A stretch of DNA of 64,000 nucleotides. It comes from Neolentinus lepideus HHB14362 ss-1. Lineage: Eukaryota; Basidiomycota; Agaricomycetes; Gloeophyllales; Gloeophyllaceae. Positions within the stretch are counted from its first letter, which is position 1. Each line of letters opens with the position of its first letter. Both the position numbers and the translations under genes were made by a program. The stretch is from contig KV425576.1 of assembly GCA_001632425.1 (NCBI GenBank), forward strand, positions 5,832 to 69,831. Reading direction: 5' to 3'. Shown in pieces: positions 47,511-58,219 of the stretch. The notes under the pieces are model-generated. The model was given only the letters and a program-made list of their open reading frames with translations, was not told the origin of the DNA and searched no databases.

Positions 47511-48491
47511 TAAGGATGAGGAGTCTTACTCGTTTGCCGCGGCGCAACCAACTGCACTCGTTTCAACGGTCTGCTTGGTGATCCTCCGTACATCTCAGCA
47601 CAACAGGCAAGGAGAAAAAGAAGGACAACTTCGCAACAGGTGGATCTCGGCTAACATCGCCCGTGTGTAGGTGCTTCGTGACTGTGACTTATTAGTGTCA
47701 TGGTGTGGCGCAGGCCATGCTCAAGTGATTCGATCAACGTCGGGCGCTGGCGCTGAGCTCCTCCCAACAACAAGCAGACTTAAAAAAAAAACCAATATTT
47801 TGACAGAATGCCGACGCGTTTCTTAGGGCCTTCTATTAAGTTACTCTCTCACTAGCAACCATCGTGATCATTTCATTTATGTCTGGCTACTCATATACCA
47901 TTCTCATCCAGATCTGACGTCTAGAAGTACTTACGAAAGGTCATATTCCCGTTGCAAGGACACATCACTAACAGGGCATTACCCCTTCTCTTAGTCACTC
48001 ACATATAAAGCTTATGGCTTCGTATCTGCCAGGGTTACGGCCAGTTTGCATCGCATGGGAATAACTTGGCTGTGCTATGAAAATGATGGCATTTGGAATC
48101 ATGGAGGGATGCTACGAACTCCTTCACATGATTCCTCACAAAGCCTTCGTTATCTGTCCACATTGAGTAATATAGTAGGCTTTCGAACACTGCCTCCCTA
48201 TTTACGCGAACGCCATCGATGGTGATCCAGTTAGTACCGAGTAACCATGCATGTGTAGTTCAGCTCATGACAAGCGAAAGACATGGAAAGTTTGAGATTC
48301 AAACGTTACGAGAAGACAAGCACATTGAACGATCTGATTACAGTCACGACAGAACACGTGCAGAAAGACACTTGCATAACCGGATTATGGAGAAACGACG
48401 ATAGAGGTCAGGAAACCGCTATGTCCTCTACCACTCATCTCTAGAATCCCTTGCTGCCTGGTGTCTACAGAGATCGACGCCTCAAATTTCG
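47511..48491. other. Intergenic stretch
   Basis: Promoter region and perhaps the unresolved first exon of the Ser/Thr-rich protein, then the 3' flank of the F-box gene. No other gene, repeat or RNA was recognised. Confidence 0.5.
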
Positions 48492-49960
48492 TCATCTCCA
48501 GGAAAGTAGGTCCCGATCCTGGTTACCGGTGAATTGCCGTAGCCGGGTCTCTATCTCTCCCCCGTCCTTGATCACCCAGCGATATGTATTGGGCATCCAA
48601 TCCGCAGGTCTGATGATGGTAGCGTTTTTGATCCTAGTCATGCTGGGCGGAACCTCGCATCTGGATTGGAGCATCCGACTCACAGCGGAGTCGAGGCACT
48701 TGTTAGGTAGGACGTACGAGACATAGATCTCTTCCAGCTTAGGGAGCAGATATTCATCAGTAGGATGGTCGGGGTCGTAGGTCATGGCTTCCATGATTTT
48801 GTGTGTGAATGCTTGGTATCCGCATCTGACGCCGTCGAGTTTGAGAATCCGTAGTTCAGGTACCGCTTTGAACAACTCGAGAAGATGTTCCTCCTTTTCT
48901 ATAAAGAGGCCATCTTCACCATGAGTGACCTCCAGCTCCCGGAGCTTACATCCATCTCTCGTGAGCATATCGATAATCCACGGCGAGCAGCGAATAGCAT
49001 TGCCTTCGATCTTCAGTCGGCGAAGAGCAGGGACCAGCAGCCAACGTAGCATATCGGCGAAATCATGGGATGTGTCGTTGACCGTCACTTCCAGAGTCCT
49101 CAATTTGGTGTATGAAGGTCGCGGCCGCGACTTGCTGCACCATTCTTCGAAGACCTCCTCCTTGACCTTGTCCACGTCCATGCGCAGCGTGATCAGGTTT
49201 CTGCAGGCGGCCAGCATCTCCATGCAGCGTACAAGCGATGAACCCTTGATGCGCACGTTCAGTTCGCGCAGGAGCCGGCAATTGAAAGTTTTCACAGAAA
49301 AGTCAGGGCCGAAGTAGGCGAGATGGACGTAGCGAACGCGCGGGGCAGTGGCGAGCGACGGGAGGTTCAGAGTCATATCGGCGTTTTCGTCGTCACAGAG
49401 TAAGCGTACGTTCTCGAGGTATGGCAACGGCGTATCCGGAAGGTTAGTTATAACTTCACCAGGCATAGTAAGGCTGAGCTTCCTGCATCGATGCAGGTTG
49501 GCATGGAGGATATCGATTAATTCAGCAATCCGTTCTATGTCCGATGTCTGTTGCGAGTGCTTCTGAAACCATCGGGATGGCAACGTGAGCGACATATTGA
49601 GGGGAAGATTTCTCGAGCGGGAGATAAAGAGCTCAAGAATATATAGCATGAATTTAGGTTTCAGATCCCAAAATATCGGGGAACGCGGCGAGAGTTCCAA
49701 GGAGCACCATAGTTCTGGTGTGTCTTGACAGACATTGCGCCAGCGACTGGACACCCTTGTCCTGATCAACGAATCAAACCACCAGTTAAAGTCGTCGCCT
49801 GGAAAAGCGAGAATAAGGATCTCAGATAGTAGCTCTACTGGCAGTTCGTCTATGAGTGAGATGGCTGTTGAAAGGAATCAGATACAGTACTCTGCGGAGT
49901 CAATGAAGGCTTACGAGGCTCTGCAGGAGCGGCATTCTTTGAGATAGATGGAGATACTGA
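48492..49960 (-). CDS. F-box/LRR-like protein
   Basis: The main exon (49864-48492) begins just after a TTTCAACAG acceptor with the F-box SLIDELPVELLSEILILAF, followed by VSSRWRNVCQDTPELWCSLE, the typical agaricomycete F-box end. About 380 residues of leucine-rich, LRR-like sequence follow (LPYLENVRLLCDD, CRLLRELNVRIKGSS, LVPALRRLKIEGN, KLRELEVTHGEDG, AVPELRILKLDGVR), ending DRDLLSWR. Such proteins act as substrate receptors of SCF ubiquitin ligases, and the family is large and fast-evolving in mushrooms. A short upstream exon (about 49915-49960, SVSPSISKNAAPAEP) joins in phase, but its start codon was not identified, so the 5' end is approximate. Confidence 0.8.
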
Positions 49961-50762
49961 TAATGATGCCACCGCATCTGGAAGTGTATCTGAGGTAGTG
50001 GGATATTTTGTTAATCATATTAGAAATACGAGGCTGTATTAGAGATATATCCACGAACCAAAAGCGCTCATCGTAACTTGAGCAAGACCTGCTTGAACCA
50101 CACAATTCAACACTGTCCCGTAATATCGAGCAGCTGAGGACGTGAAACTAGGCTCAGAATTACCGATGAAGTGATAGAAGAGAGAGCTGAAGCAAGAAAG
50201 GTTCGCCTTCAACTTCCTTTGTGGCACATACAAACATTCCCACGCACTCGGCATGGCCAATCACAATTTCATTTCATGTTCTTTCAGCCCGTAGTATACC
50301 CAAGCCCTTGGTCTCGAAGACCTCTAGATTGGCCCACTTCCACGCTGTGATACCTCCTTCACCTAGCTCTTCCCGCAACATGAAATCGATAATAGCAATA
50401 TCTCTCTCGTTTGCTTGGGGTAATCAACGTCCATCGATAGGCCTCTGAACACATTCACTAATGCTGCAAGCTCGATTACTCCATCCTCTGACTGAACCAC
50501 AACAATCTGAGGCCAACTTGGAGGCTCCGCCGCGTTCCTGGATCTCGGGAAGGCAGAGCACTGGCGTACCGCCGGATCCCCTCGAGCTCTAACATCATTG
50601 CTACATGGACGACTGAAGCATCCCATGCTCATGCACTCTCGAAACTAGTACTCACTGTCTACTACTAACCCACGGCTTCGTCTGATTGAGCGTCGGGACC
50701 GGCGTAGCGCCCTGCTGCGGGGACGGGGATGCATCACAAGAAGCGGGTCTTACGTACTACCA
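49961..50762. other. Intergenic stretch
   Basis: No gene recognised. It may contain the 5' end of the F-box gene on the minus strand and the upstream part of the small plus-strand gene near 50763. Confidence 0.45.
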
Positions 50763-51324
50763 ATGACAGTCTGGACTCGGACAGCAAGGTCGCCGTCTTC
50801 GACAAAGTTCTTAACGACATGTGTCGCTTGTCCGATCTCTTCCTCTTCACCCTTCGTTTCTGCGCCATCGATGCAAGAGTTTGTACCTCTTTACCCTCTG
50901 GCCTACGGAGACGCGGATGCCGTGCAAAACGATGACGAGTCTGACTACGACGTCCATCTGTACTGGTCACCTCGGCTTCCAGCATCCGGTGGTCCAAAAT
51001 CGTCAGCGGATTACTATGCGTCGGTCTATGGGGTAAGACTTGCCTGATGTTTCCTGACGCTTCTTATTCATATGTGATATGTGCGGCGAATAGACGAAGA
51101 TAGTCGCTTTTCACTACTTTCACAATGCTTCGGGCGACACCCACTGTGTACCAGTACGTTACCCGCTGCGATCTCATGAGATTATCTGAGAAGTCATGGG
51201 ATCACAGTCTTTCGTGACTGCTCTGCCTTCACGTTCTGAAAGGCGGAACGTCGTCGGCCGAAACCAGACGAAGAAGCCAAGCCCTGACGTGAACAGGTTG
51301 AAGTTGAGATCGAGCGTGAGTTAG
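50763..51324 (+). CDS. Small hypothetical protein, three exons
   Basis: Exons 50763-51032, 51094-51153 and 51208-51324 connect through GT-AG introns of 61 and 54 bp in phase 0. The product reads MQEFVPLYPLAYGDADAVQN, then YDVHLYWSPRLPASGGPKSS, YYASVYG-TKIVAFHYFHN, GDTHCVP and a basic C-terminus with RLKLRSSVS. The ATG at 50871 may be the real start, since residues before it look like chance translation. The last codons overlap a possible donor (GTGAGT), so another exon could follow. I recognise no family. Support is limited to consistent splicing and residue composition. Confidence 0.42.
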
Positions 51325-51636
51325 TCGAAGGCAGTCCGTTGACCGTCGTTAATGCCTCTGTTACTAGCGTCTACGTAGCGCGTTCTCTAGAATCCGACGC
51401 TGGTCCCATAAGCAGTGAGATAAATTTGCACCTCTCACCCCTCGACATATCTGCTCGCTGAATGCGATCCATTTTTCCTCGTCCGAAGTACCCAACCTGC
51501 ACCAGCTCTTCTCGTCTTTTCGTACTCAAAATTACGCCATTATCTACGATACCGGGACCTGTACTAGATGCAACAAGCGTTGTACACTACTGCTAATAAT
51601 ACACTGACCAAGCTCTGCGGATGCATCGACCTACGG

Positions 51637-52187
51637 CTATTGCTTTTGCGGTAACGTTGCTTGCGGGAGGATGAGGTTACTCGGCAGCCTCAGATTCAAA
51701 TCCGTGAAGACCGTGTAAATGACCTGGGGCGAGACGCCATGGTCGACGAGGTACTCTGGTGGGACACCCCAGCCGAGCAGGTCCAACACGAGCGACTTTG
51801 CCCTCTCCAAATCTGCCTCGTTTACTACACAACCGCATGAGAAACGAAAGGCAGAATGGAGGGAAAGATAAAGAACGTACCGTCTGATATTCGGCCTGAG
51901 GAAACTGCAGGATTCACCTCCGAAACTTCCATCTTAATGTCCACTGTCGAATTCACCGCTCCTGCTCTCACTACTTCTGTTGCGCTTGGAGGATCGCCGT
52001 GCGTTTGTCCAAGTTGCGCGACGGTGGGCGGCCGGTTGCTCGTCGTAACCGGCTTAGGCGAAGATAATGGTTCATCTTTGAGACTAGGCTCCCGACTGCT
52101 AGCGATACTGTCCCCGTCTTCGATCACTTCTCCTTCCTCCAGTGAAATACTGCTTTGCAGTGGCGCTGCGTTCTTGGCGATGGCCAT
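51637..52187 (-). CDS. Small acidic hypothetical protein (164 aa)
   Basis: Two exons, 52187-51881 and 51824-51637, with a 56-bp intron. The ATG at 52187 has a good context (ATCATGGCC). The N-terminal part is acidic and disordered (SISLEEGEVIEDGDSIASS). The second exon encodes a compact helical module, NEADLERAKSLVLDLLGW, GVPPEYLVDHGVSPQVIYTV and FTDLNLRLPSNL. I have seen this module in agaricomycete hypothetical proteins, where it is usually followed by more sequence. Here a stop comes soon after (LPQKQ). It is thus either a short member or a truncated one. Function unknown. Confidence 0.6.
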
Positions 52188-52825
52188 GATTTCCTCTATA
52201 AATAATAGCACGTAAGCTTCAACAGTACGGTATAGCTATTGCAAGCGCGCACAAAGAACGTGCAGAACAGACGTTCAACGGACTAGGTCTGCTGAGAGTG
52301 GACCGATTCCAAATGAGACGGCGACATGAGGAAGAAGCGAGGAAACAGGAGTCGCCAGTTCACGACGCTCCCATGTCCGTCTTTAAGCCTCCTGCACGAT
52401 TTAGGCTGTGGTACACACAGCTCTAGTGAAACATTATCCGCATTTGAATTAACATAGTCAGCTCGTACAAGAGTCGTTATAGAACACGCAGCGCGGGTGC
52501 AAATAGCGATTTAAAAAAAAAGTAAACGCAAGTGCAATCAACGCTACAAGCTGTGATAGTGTAAGACAAAGAGACAGTACTCGGCGTGTTAGGTGAGGGC
52601 AAGTCGGGCGCATTCGTCATGGGGTCATTACAAAACAGCAAAGATGGGGGATGTAGGTGGAGGAAAGTGTGAAGACAAGAAGAGCAGGATGACAATCCCA
52701 ATAAGTAGGTTACAAGGAAAGCAAAGGACAATGCGTACGGTGCGAGAGAACAAGTGATGAAATGCGAGGTCCCTCACGAGAGCATCTCAAGTCGTGAAAT
52801 TTTGCACACACGAGACTTGACCAGT
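52188..52825. other. Intergenic stretch
   Basis: Upstream region of the small acidic protein gene and 3' flank of the Ser/Thr-rich membrane protein 2. Nothing else was recognised. Confidence 0.5.
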
Positions 52826-54158
52826 CTACCGCTCATTGGCAGGGATCTCATCGTACCGCGGCGGGATCTCGCTCGGTCCCTCCTCCTCCACATTCACCGG
52901 CAGCCTTCCACCATCTCTGTGCTGGATCACCTCCCCACTCCCGCCGGCACTTGACCCTCCCTCCGGAATATCCGGGTTCACAACGCCCAGCTGGTTCTGG
53001 TACCGTGCGTTTAATGCCTCACGCTCCTTCGCACTGCGGCCCGTGGCGCTCGTGCCCTGGTAGCTCGTACTGTTCGTGGCGAGCGAAGGACCGGGCGACG
53101 GATGGCGCCCCGGGTAGTCCGGCATGGCGTGTCCGCTCGCACTCGTCGGAGAGGTCGGGTAGAACGACGACTGCGTGTACTCGGACGTTGTGTAGTGCGA
53201 CGGCGGCCGGGCACCCGCGGCCGCAGCGACGGGCAGGAAGCCCGGCGCGCCAGTGTCGTGGTACTGCGCCATGTTCGGCGGTTCGCCAGGCGCGCCGAGC
53301 GGGTAGGGTGTGATCTCCGCTCCGGCGAGGTCGACGTGGGGCAGTGTGCCCCCGCCGCCAGTGTGGTTCACGACGCGGTCGGGGTCGAAGTTGCCGTCAA
53401 AGTCGGAGAGTCGCTTGCGCCGCCTGAGGAAGAAGAGGACGAGTAGGCCGAGGGCAGCGACACCTGCAATACCGCCAATTATCCCGCCGACGATGGCCCC
53501 CACGTGCGATGAAGAGCCGCTGGAAGTGCTGCTTCCAGTAGGTGCGGCTGCGACCAGAGACGTGACCTGGGACACAGAGGTGTACGTAGCGCCTCCAGGA
53601 TCCGTAACACTAGGCGCAGATTAGACAGAGGCTATCCAGATTCCAAAATACTACTCACATGACCGTTGTTTGGAATACTGTGCTCACAGAAGCCGGCGCG
53701 GAGGTTGTGGAGCTCCCTCGTGATGTCCCACTGGCCGGGGTTGTTGTCGAGCCATTCGAGGACGAGGACCCGGGATTCGATGAAGACGTCTCCGCAGGCG
53801 GACTTAACGTCTCAGATGGGCTAGTAGAGGTAGTGGTAGTGGAAGAAGGTTCAGAGGATGAGGTAGTGGGAGGGGGTGAAGTAGATGAAATAGTCGTCGA
53901 CGACGTTGTACTGGAGCTGGGGGATATAGGCGGCACAGATGTAGATGTAGATGCAGATGTCGCGCTTGAAGAGCTGGAAGGACCTGAAGAGGACGAAGAC
54001 GAGGAAGTGTAAGTATCAGTAGGCGTCGTAGAAGAGAACAAAGAAGGACCAGAAGAGGAGGACGAGGAGGGGGTCGGAGAAGACGACGAACTCGAGGTGG
54101 TCGGTGCGTCTGCCGACGTGGACGACGGCGCGGCAGATATTGGCGATGATGAAGACAT
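52826..54158 (-). CDS. Ser/Thr-rich single-pass membrane protein 2
   Basis: Two exons recognised. The first (from ATG 54158, MSSSSPISAAPSSTS) encodes about 165 residues of almost pure Ser/Thr/Pro. A short intron (about 53610-53660) joins VSTVFQTTVI to VTDPGGATYTSVSQVTSL. Then come the helix HVGAIVGGIIGGIAGVAALG, LLVLFF, the stop-transfer RRRKRLSDFD and a 200-residue cytoplasmic tail that ends PPRYDEIPANER at 52826. It shares architecture with the protein at 46002-47510. The start is uncertain: a better N-terminus, MADGKLYNRQ at 54353 with a possible donor after it, lies upstream, and no signal peptide was seen at 54158. Probable cell-surface glycoprotein. The PPRYDEIP tail resembles PY-type motifs bound by Rsp5/Nedd4 adaptors; that is inference. 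Confidence 0.68.
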
Positions 54159-54353
54159 CGTGGACGTCAATAAATAGGAGACGCGTAGAATCGAGGAGAT
54201 TTGTACGGTGAGGGGAGAAACACGATGCGCAGATAGCGTCATGTCAAACACGGCAAATCGCATGCCGCACTCGCCGAACCCGTACCCGAGATAACATAAA
54301 TTAACAAGACACCGGTACTCACCCTGTCGGTTGTACAACTTTCCGTCTGCCAT

Positions 54354-56011
54354 TGCGCAGACTCGAGAGAAAGAAAGTGGAATGTTTATCAGGAGAAAAC
54401 TGACAGGAGCAGGACGATGCTCACGGGACCCCTTTTCAATCGTAACGTTTACTCGAATTAGCAAGCACAGCTTAACGGAATACTCCGGCTGACGGGTCTT
54501 GCCGAATGGTCCGTGGACAACGGAGACCCTGTGCACTTGCGTGGCTGAGGATTGCGACGTTGCACAGTGCCCTACAGAAAATCCTGGACATTTCAGTAAT
54601 AACTGGAGCGCATACATACCTCACTGTGGTGTGTCTAGTAAGAGAAAAAGAGAAGGCTTTCAGTCGAGACCCTAGAGTCTGTTTCTGCTATATAAAGCAG
54701 AGTGCAGCGCCTTTCGATTCACCCAACTTTAAGCGTCAATATTAATGGAAACTACCGCCTTGCATTCTATCTCGGTCGAATTCTTGCGCGGGCGAGGAGA
54801 ATAGGTAGGATACAGGAGGACGGGGTCTTTGTCACCTAGTCTCCGGTAGACTGCAGGGAGACATTATTCAAATCCCGCTGATGCCGGCTTCGGCTGACCC
54901 TTCGCCCGCCGGACTCCGTTCGTCGTCAATTCGTCGTTCTAACTTAGATTCTAAGTATTTCAGTTTACTCGCATTCATGGAAGTCTTAAGGTACTGACAG
55001 CAATATGTTCTATTTGCAGAGACCGCAGCCCTCTGGTTCCATACCTCACGATCATTGTCTCTGCGGGCGGGTGCAGCATCCGAGTGTTCTTCAGCTGTCG
55101 GTAACTTGTGACTGCTCCAGAACATCTTCCATCGCAAAGGTCTCTAAAGCTCGTTCTGGACATAACTAGAGTTCATTCCTAGGTCACTCTGTGGCAGCTT
55201 TGGCTACTCCGGTACTCGCGTCTCGGTCGAAAGTGCTATTCCATTAATGCTGGCATCTGCTACAATAATGAAATCACCGCACCGCTGGCATGTGAGTCGG
55301 GCGAGTCTTTCCGACGTTTGATCAACATGCAGCGCCTTTGTCAGGACCACATGTGGTCCTTGTCAATAATACACCAAGGACGATCTTACCAAATGGATGC
55401 GCCGGACTCCTAGCGTTCGTAAGGAGAATAAATAGACGACGTGCCTGTGAAGCACCGCAAGAGTGCTCCACGAACCGCCGACGGATCAACGAGGTCGAAC
55501 AGAGAGGCTTTTCTTAGACTTGCTGTCTACACTTTGGAGACATCCGGCGCTGGAGTCACCGCCCAAGTAAATGACGGCTCTCCCACTAATTGGTCCAATG
55601 AAACATTTCTGAAATAGTTTACGTCTCTTCAACGTCGATGAATCCTCACGGTGCTCGGAAGTCGTACGCGGTCCCCCGACGTTCGTAGGTTCTTACGTCC
55701 ACTCTCCAAGTATCTGCAGCCGAAGCGAACGCTTATTGAAGGGGCTTCTTGTCAGAAATCTAGTCCCATCCGAGTTCTAGTTTCAATGACGGATGCTTCG
55801 AGTAACTTTCACCACTCCTTGACGATGACACCGTAAAAGTGTCTATCATTGTCAAATGTCCGCGTTATTTGATCCAATATGTATGCCGAAACCTATCATA
55901 TTGGGAGTAACTGAGGTAGATTCATGGATCTCTTCTACCCTCCATTGGACTGTACTCCATACTGTCCCATTCATTACACATGTACTGCGATCACCACTAC
56001 ACCAACATGAT
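54354..56011. other. Intergenic stretch
   Basis: About 1.65 kb without a supported gene. An imperfect palindrome, TCTGCTATATAAAGCAGA, with a TATAAA sits near 54686-54703, but no gene follows that I can recognise. Confidence 0.5.
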
Positions 56012-56440
56012 TCACGAATCTGCGCCAATCAGCTCCGGAGTGAGCTCCCACTCGGGGAACAACTTATTCACCAACTCCCTCCCCGCAATCCACTCCTCCC
56101 ACTCGCCATCACTCTCGACGCGAATCCCAACCTCACCCAGCACCGCCGCACACAGTAAAATCGCCGTCACGACCACATCATACGGCTTCATCTCCGTCTT
56201 CGTGCACTGGAATGAGCGCAACTTGGGCATGAGATTGAACGTCTCGAACGACGGATTGCCGTTGAGACATATCATGGTATCGGAGATGATAGGCCCACCA
56301 TCATCGTCTGGGCCCACAATGCGAATTCCGTCTTTCTTGGCGGCTTCAACGATCTTCTTCGCGCACTCCACCACCTGTGGCCAGGCAGCCGCCCATTTCT
56401 CCGGCTTGCCTGTCCTCCTCCAGTAGTGTGTATATCCCAT
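56012..56440 (-). CDS. MGYTHYW-family conserved hypothetical protein
   Basis: Single-exon frame of 142 codons. It begins MGYTHYWRRTGKPEKWAAAW, the hallmark start of a family of unknown function found in bacteria, phages and fungi. It continues with ECAKKIVEAAKKDGIRIVGP, GGPIISDTMICLNGN, PSFETFNLMP and MKPYDVVVTAILLCAAVL. A Glu/Trp-rich C-terminus ends at TAG 56012. The chain looks complete for the family. The absence of introns and its presence in bacteria would fit an old horizontal transfer into fungi, but that is inference. Function unknown. Confidence 0.8.
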   Translation of the reverse strand: MGYTHYWRRTGKPEKWAAAWPQVVECAKKIVEAAKKDGIRIVGPDDDGGPIISDTMICLNGNPSFETFNLMPKLRSFQCTKTEMKPYDVVVTAILLCAAVLGEVGIRVESDGEWEEWIAGRELVNKLFPEWELTPELIGADS

Positions 56441-56763
56441 GCTGATGCTGTCGAGGATGAGTCCAACACTGTTTACGAGGGAACCTAGGATTTATTGAAT
56501 TCGTACGTACGATTTAAAAGCGACCTGACGGCGAAGAAGTGGCGGGCGTGTTGTGCCACAGATTCAAGCCTGTAGCCATCACATGATGCCGTCATTTATT
56601 GAAAATAATGAGGGTGTCGACGATCACTTATCCTGTCACGCCATTGATTGACATTGTTCAGTGTAAGTAGCATGCACCTCCTCGAAAGCCACCTGATATT
56701 GAACATCCTTACATCTTTATTCTCTATTGATACATGACACTACTCGATACACGAAGTGGTTCC
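56441..56763. other. Intergenic spacer
   Basis: Promoter side of the MGYTHYW gene and the 3' flank of the dioxygenase gene. Nothing else was seen. Confidence 0.5.
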
Positions 56764-58219
56764 TTAACGACCGATCTGCGCTCCAGACAGACCCTGTCTT
56801 TCGTACTGCAATACCAACACCAATCAGTCACTCAGGAATGCGTAAAACGCAGGTCAGGTGCTTACCGAACCCGGACCAGTCTGACCACCATCAGCAGTGT
56901 CAAGACCCAGCGCCTCACGCCTAGACGGAGCGCTTGCGTCGAAGAATGGCTTTTCAGCGAGAGCAGTGACACGAGTGCCGTGTCTAGCTTCCTGCCCTTC
57001 ATAGTCCCAGCTCGCGATGTGGATGGTAATACGATTGTCCTGGAAGTGACGTGGCGTTATGAGTAGTTCTCAGGACCTCGTCTACATGAACTTACCCATA
57101 GCGCCGACGCTCCCGGAGTCCACTTGAATCGGCATTGGATATCGACGTTACGCTCGTATACGTCGTACAGATAGTTCAAGATTAGATCTAGAGGAACCCG
57201 AGTTACACACGAAAAACAGTTGTTTAACAATGAATACGTACCACTCTCCGCCTTGTCGAAGCCCAAGATTCTCACAGTCATCGCCCGGTTCACGAACAAA
57301 CTCTTCCAGCCAGTGACGGGGTGTACCCTAACAATGGGATGCACGCGCTCTAGATGCTTGGGCCCGGCTTCAGGGTGGTCCCTGTCATGGTACGGATGTG
57401 CACTGCGATATACACCCAGCTTGCCATCTATGATCTTGCGGAACTCTGGCGACAGCTTATCATAAGCGCTGTAACCACTCGCCCAGAGGGTGTCACCACC
57501 GTATTCAGGCACGGTATCGTTATGAAGGTGAGTAATGCCGGCGGGCTGGAGCTCATGGACGAGGTCGGTGTGCCCTGAAGTTCACGACAAACGAAATCAG
57601 TATAACACTCAATATGCGAATGCTTGTTGATCTTACAGCCAGAAGCGCCACCAGGCTGTCTGAAGTTTGCCTTCCTGCCTTCGGCTATGGCTAAGTCAGG
57701 CCACATGACCGTCACACCGGGGTTGCCAGGCACTTGCGGCACTTGCGGATGGACCTCCACCACACCGTAGTATGCTCCGAGAGCTAGTTGCTCAGGCGGA
57801 GTAATGTCTTGGTCCCTGAGGAAGACGACGGAACGCTCAGCGATCAAGCGAGCGAGCTCATCCTTCTGCTGGTCCGTGAGCTTGGACAGCTGGACGCCTT
57901 CGAGCTCAGTGCCGATATGGCGGGTCAAGTGGGTTACTTTCGTGGCAGCGCCGAAGAGTGCCTTCTTCTCCGGGTCAGCGTACTTGCCTCGGTCATCATG
58001 CTCCCTGGAACGAACACATCAATGCTAAGTACCTCATCTACAATGGCGGAGCACGTACCACGGCTCTCCTCGGATCCTGTAGACTTCATCCAAGAACTGA
58101 GGCTTCTGAGGGCGAGTGGGATACACATCGGGGTCAATACCTCCTCGGATGAGCTTGTCTTTCGTCCGCTCAGGCAGTGTCAGACCGAGAGTCGGGGAGG
58201 CGACGTCCGTAGCAGGCAT
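56764..58219 (-). CDS. TauD/TfdA-family Fe(II)/2-oxoglutarate dioxygenase
   Basis: Starts at 58219 (MPATDVASPTLGLTLPERTK). After an intron it reads WEHDDRGKYADPEKKALFGA, then HIGTELEGVQLSKLTDQQKD and IAERSVVFLRDQDITPPEQL. Splicing at 57645/57580 restores ASG-WHTDLVHELQPAGITHL, containing the metal-binding H-x-D (WHTD). TVPEYGGDTLWASGYSAYDK is a strong fungal TauD signature. VNRAMTVRILGFDKAES leads after an intron to LILNYLYDVYERN. The distal histidine is in WDNRITIHIASWDYEG and the 2-oxoglutarate arginine in ARHGTRVTALAEKP. A final short exon ends at TAA 56764. All catalytic residues are present. Fungal homologs act on sulfonates, taurine or related acids for sulfur supply; the exact substrate is not deducible. 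Confidence 0.9.

Noticed and set aside
53102..53446. Arg-rich plus-strand frames opposite the membrane protein 2 tail
   Set aside because: Shadows of the GC-rich minus-strand coding exon.
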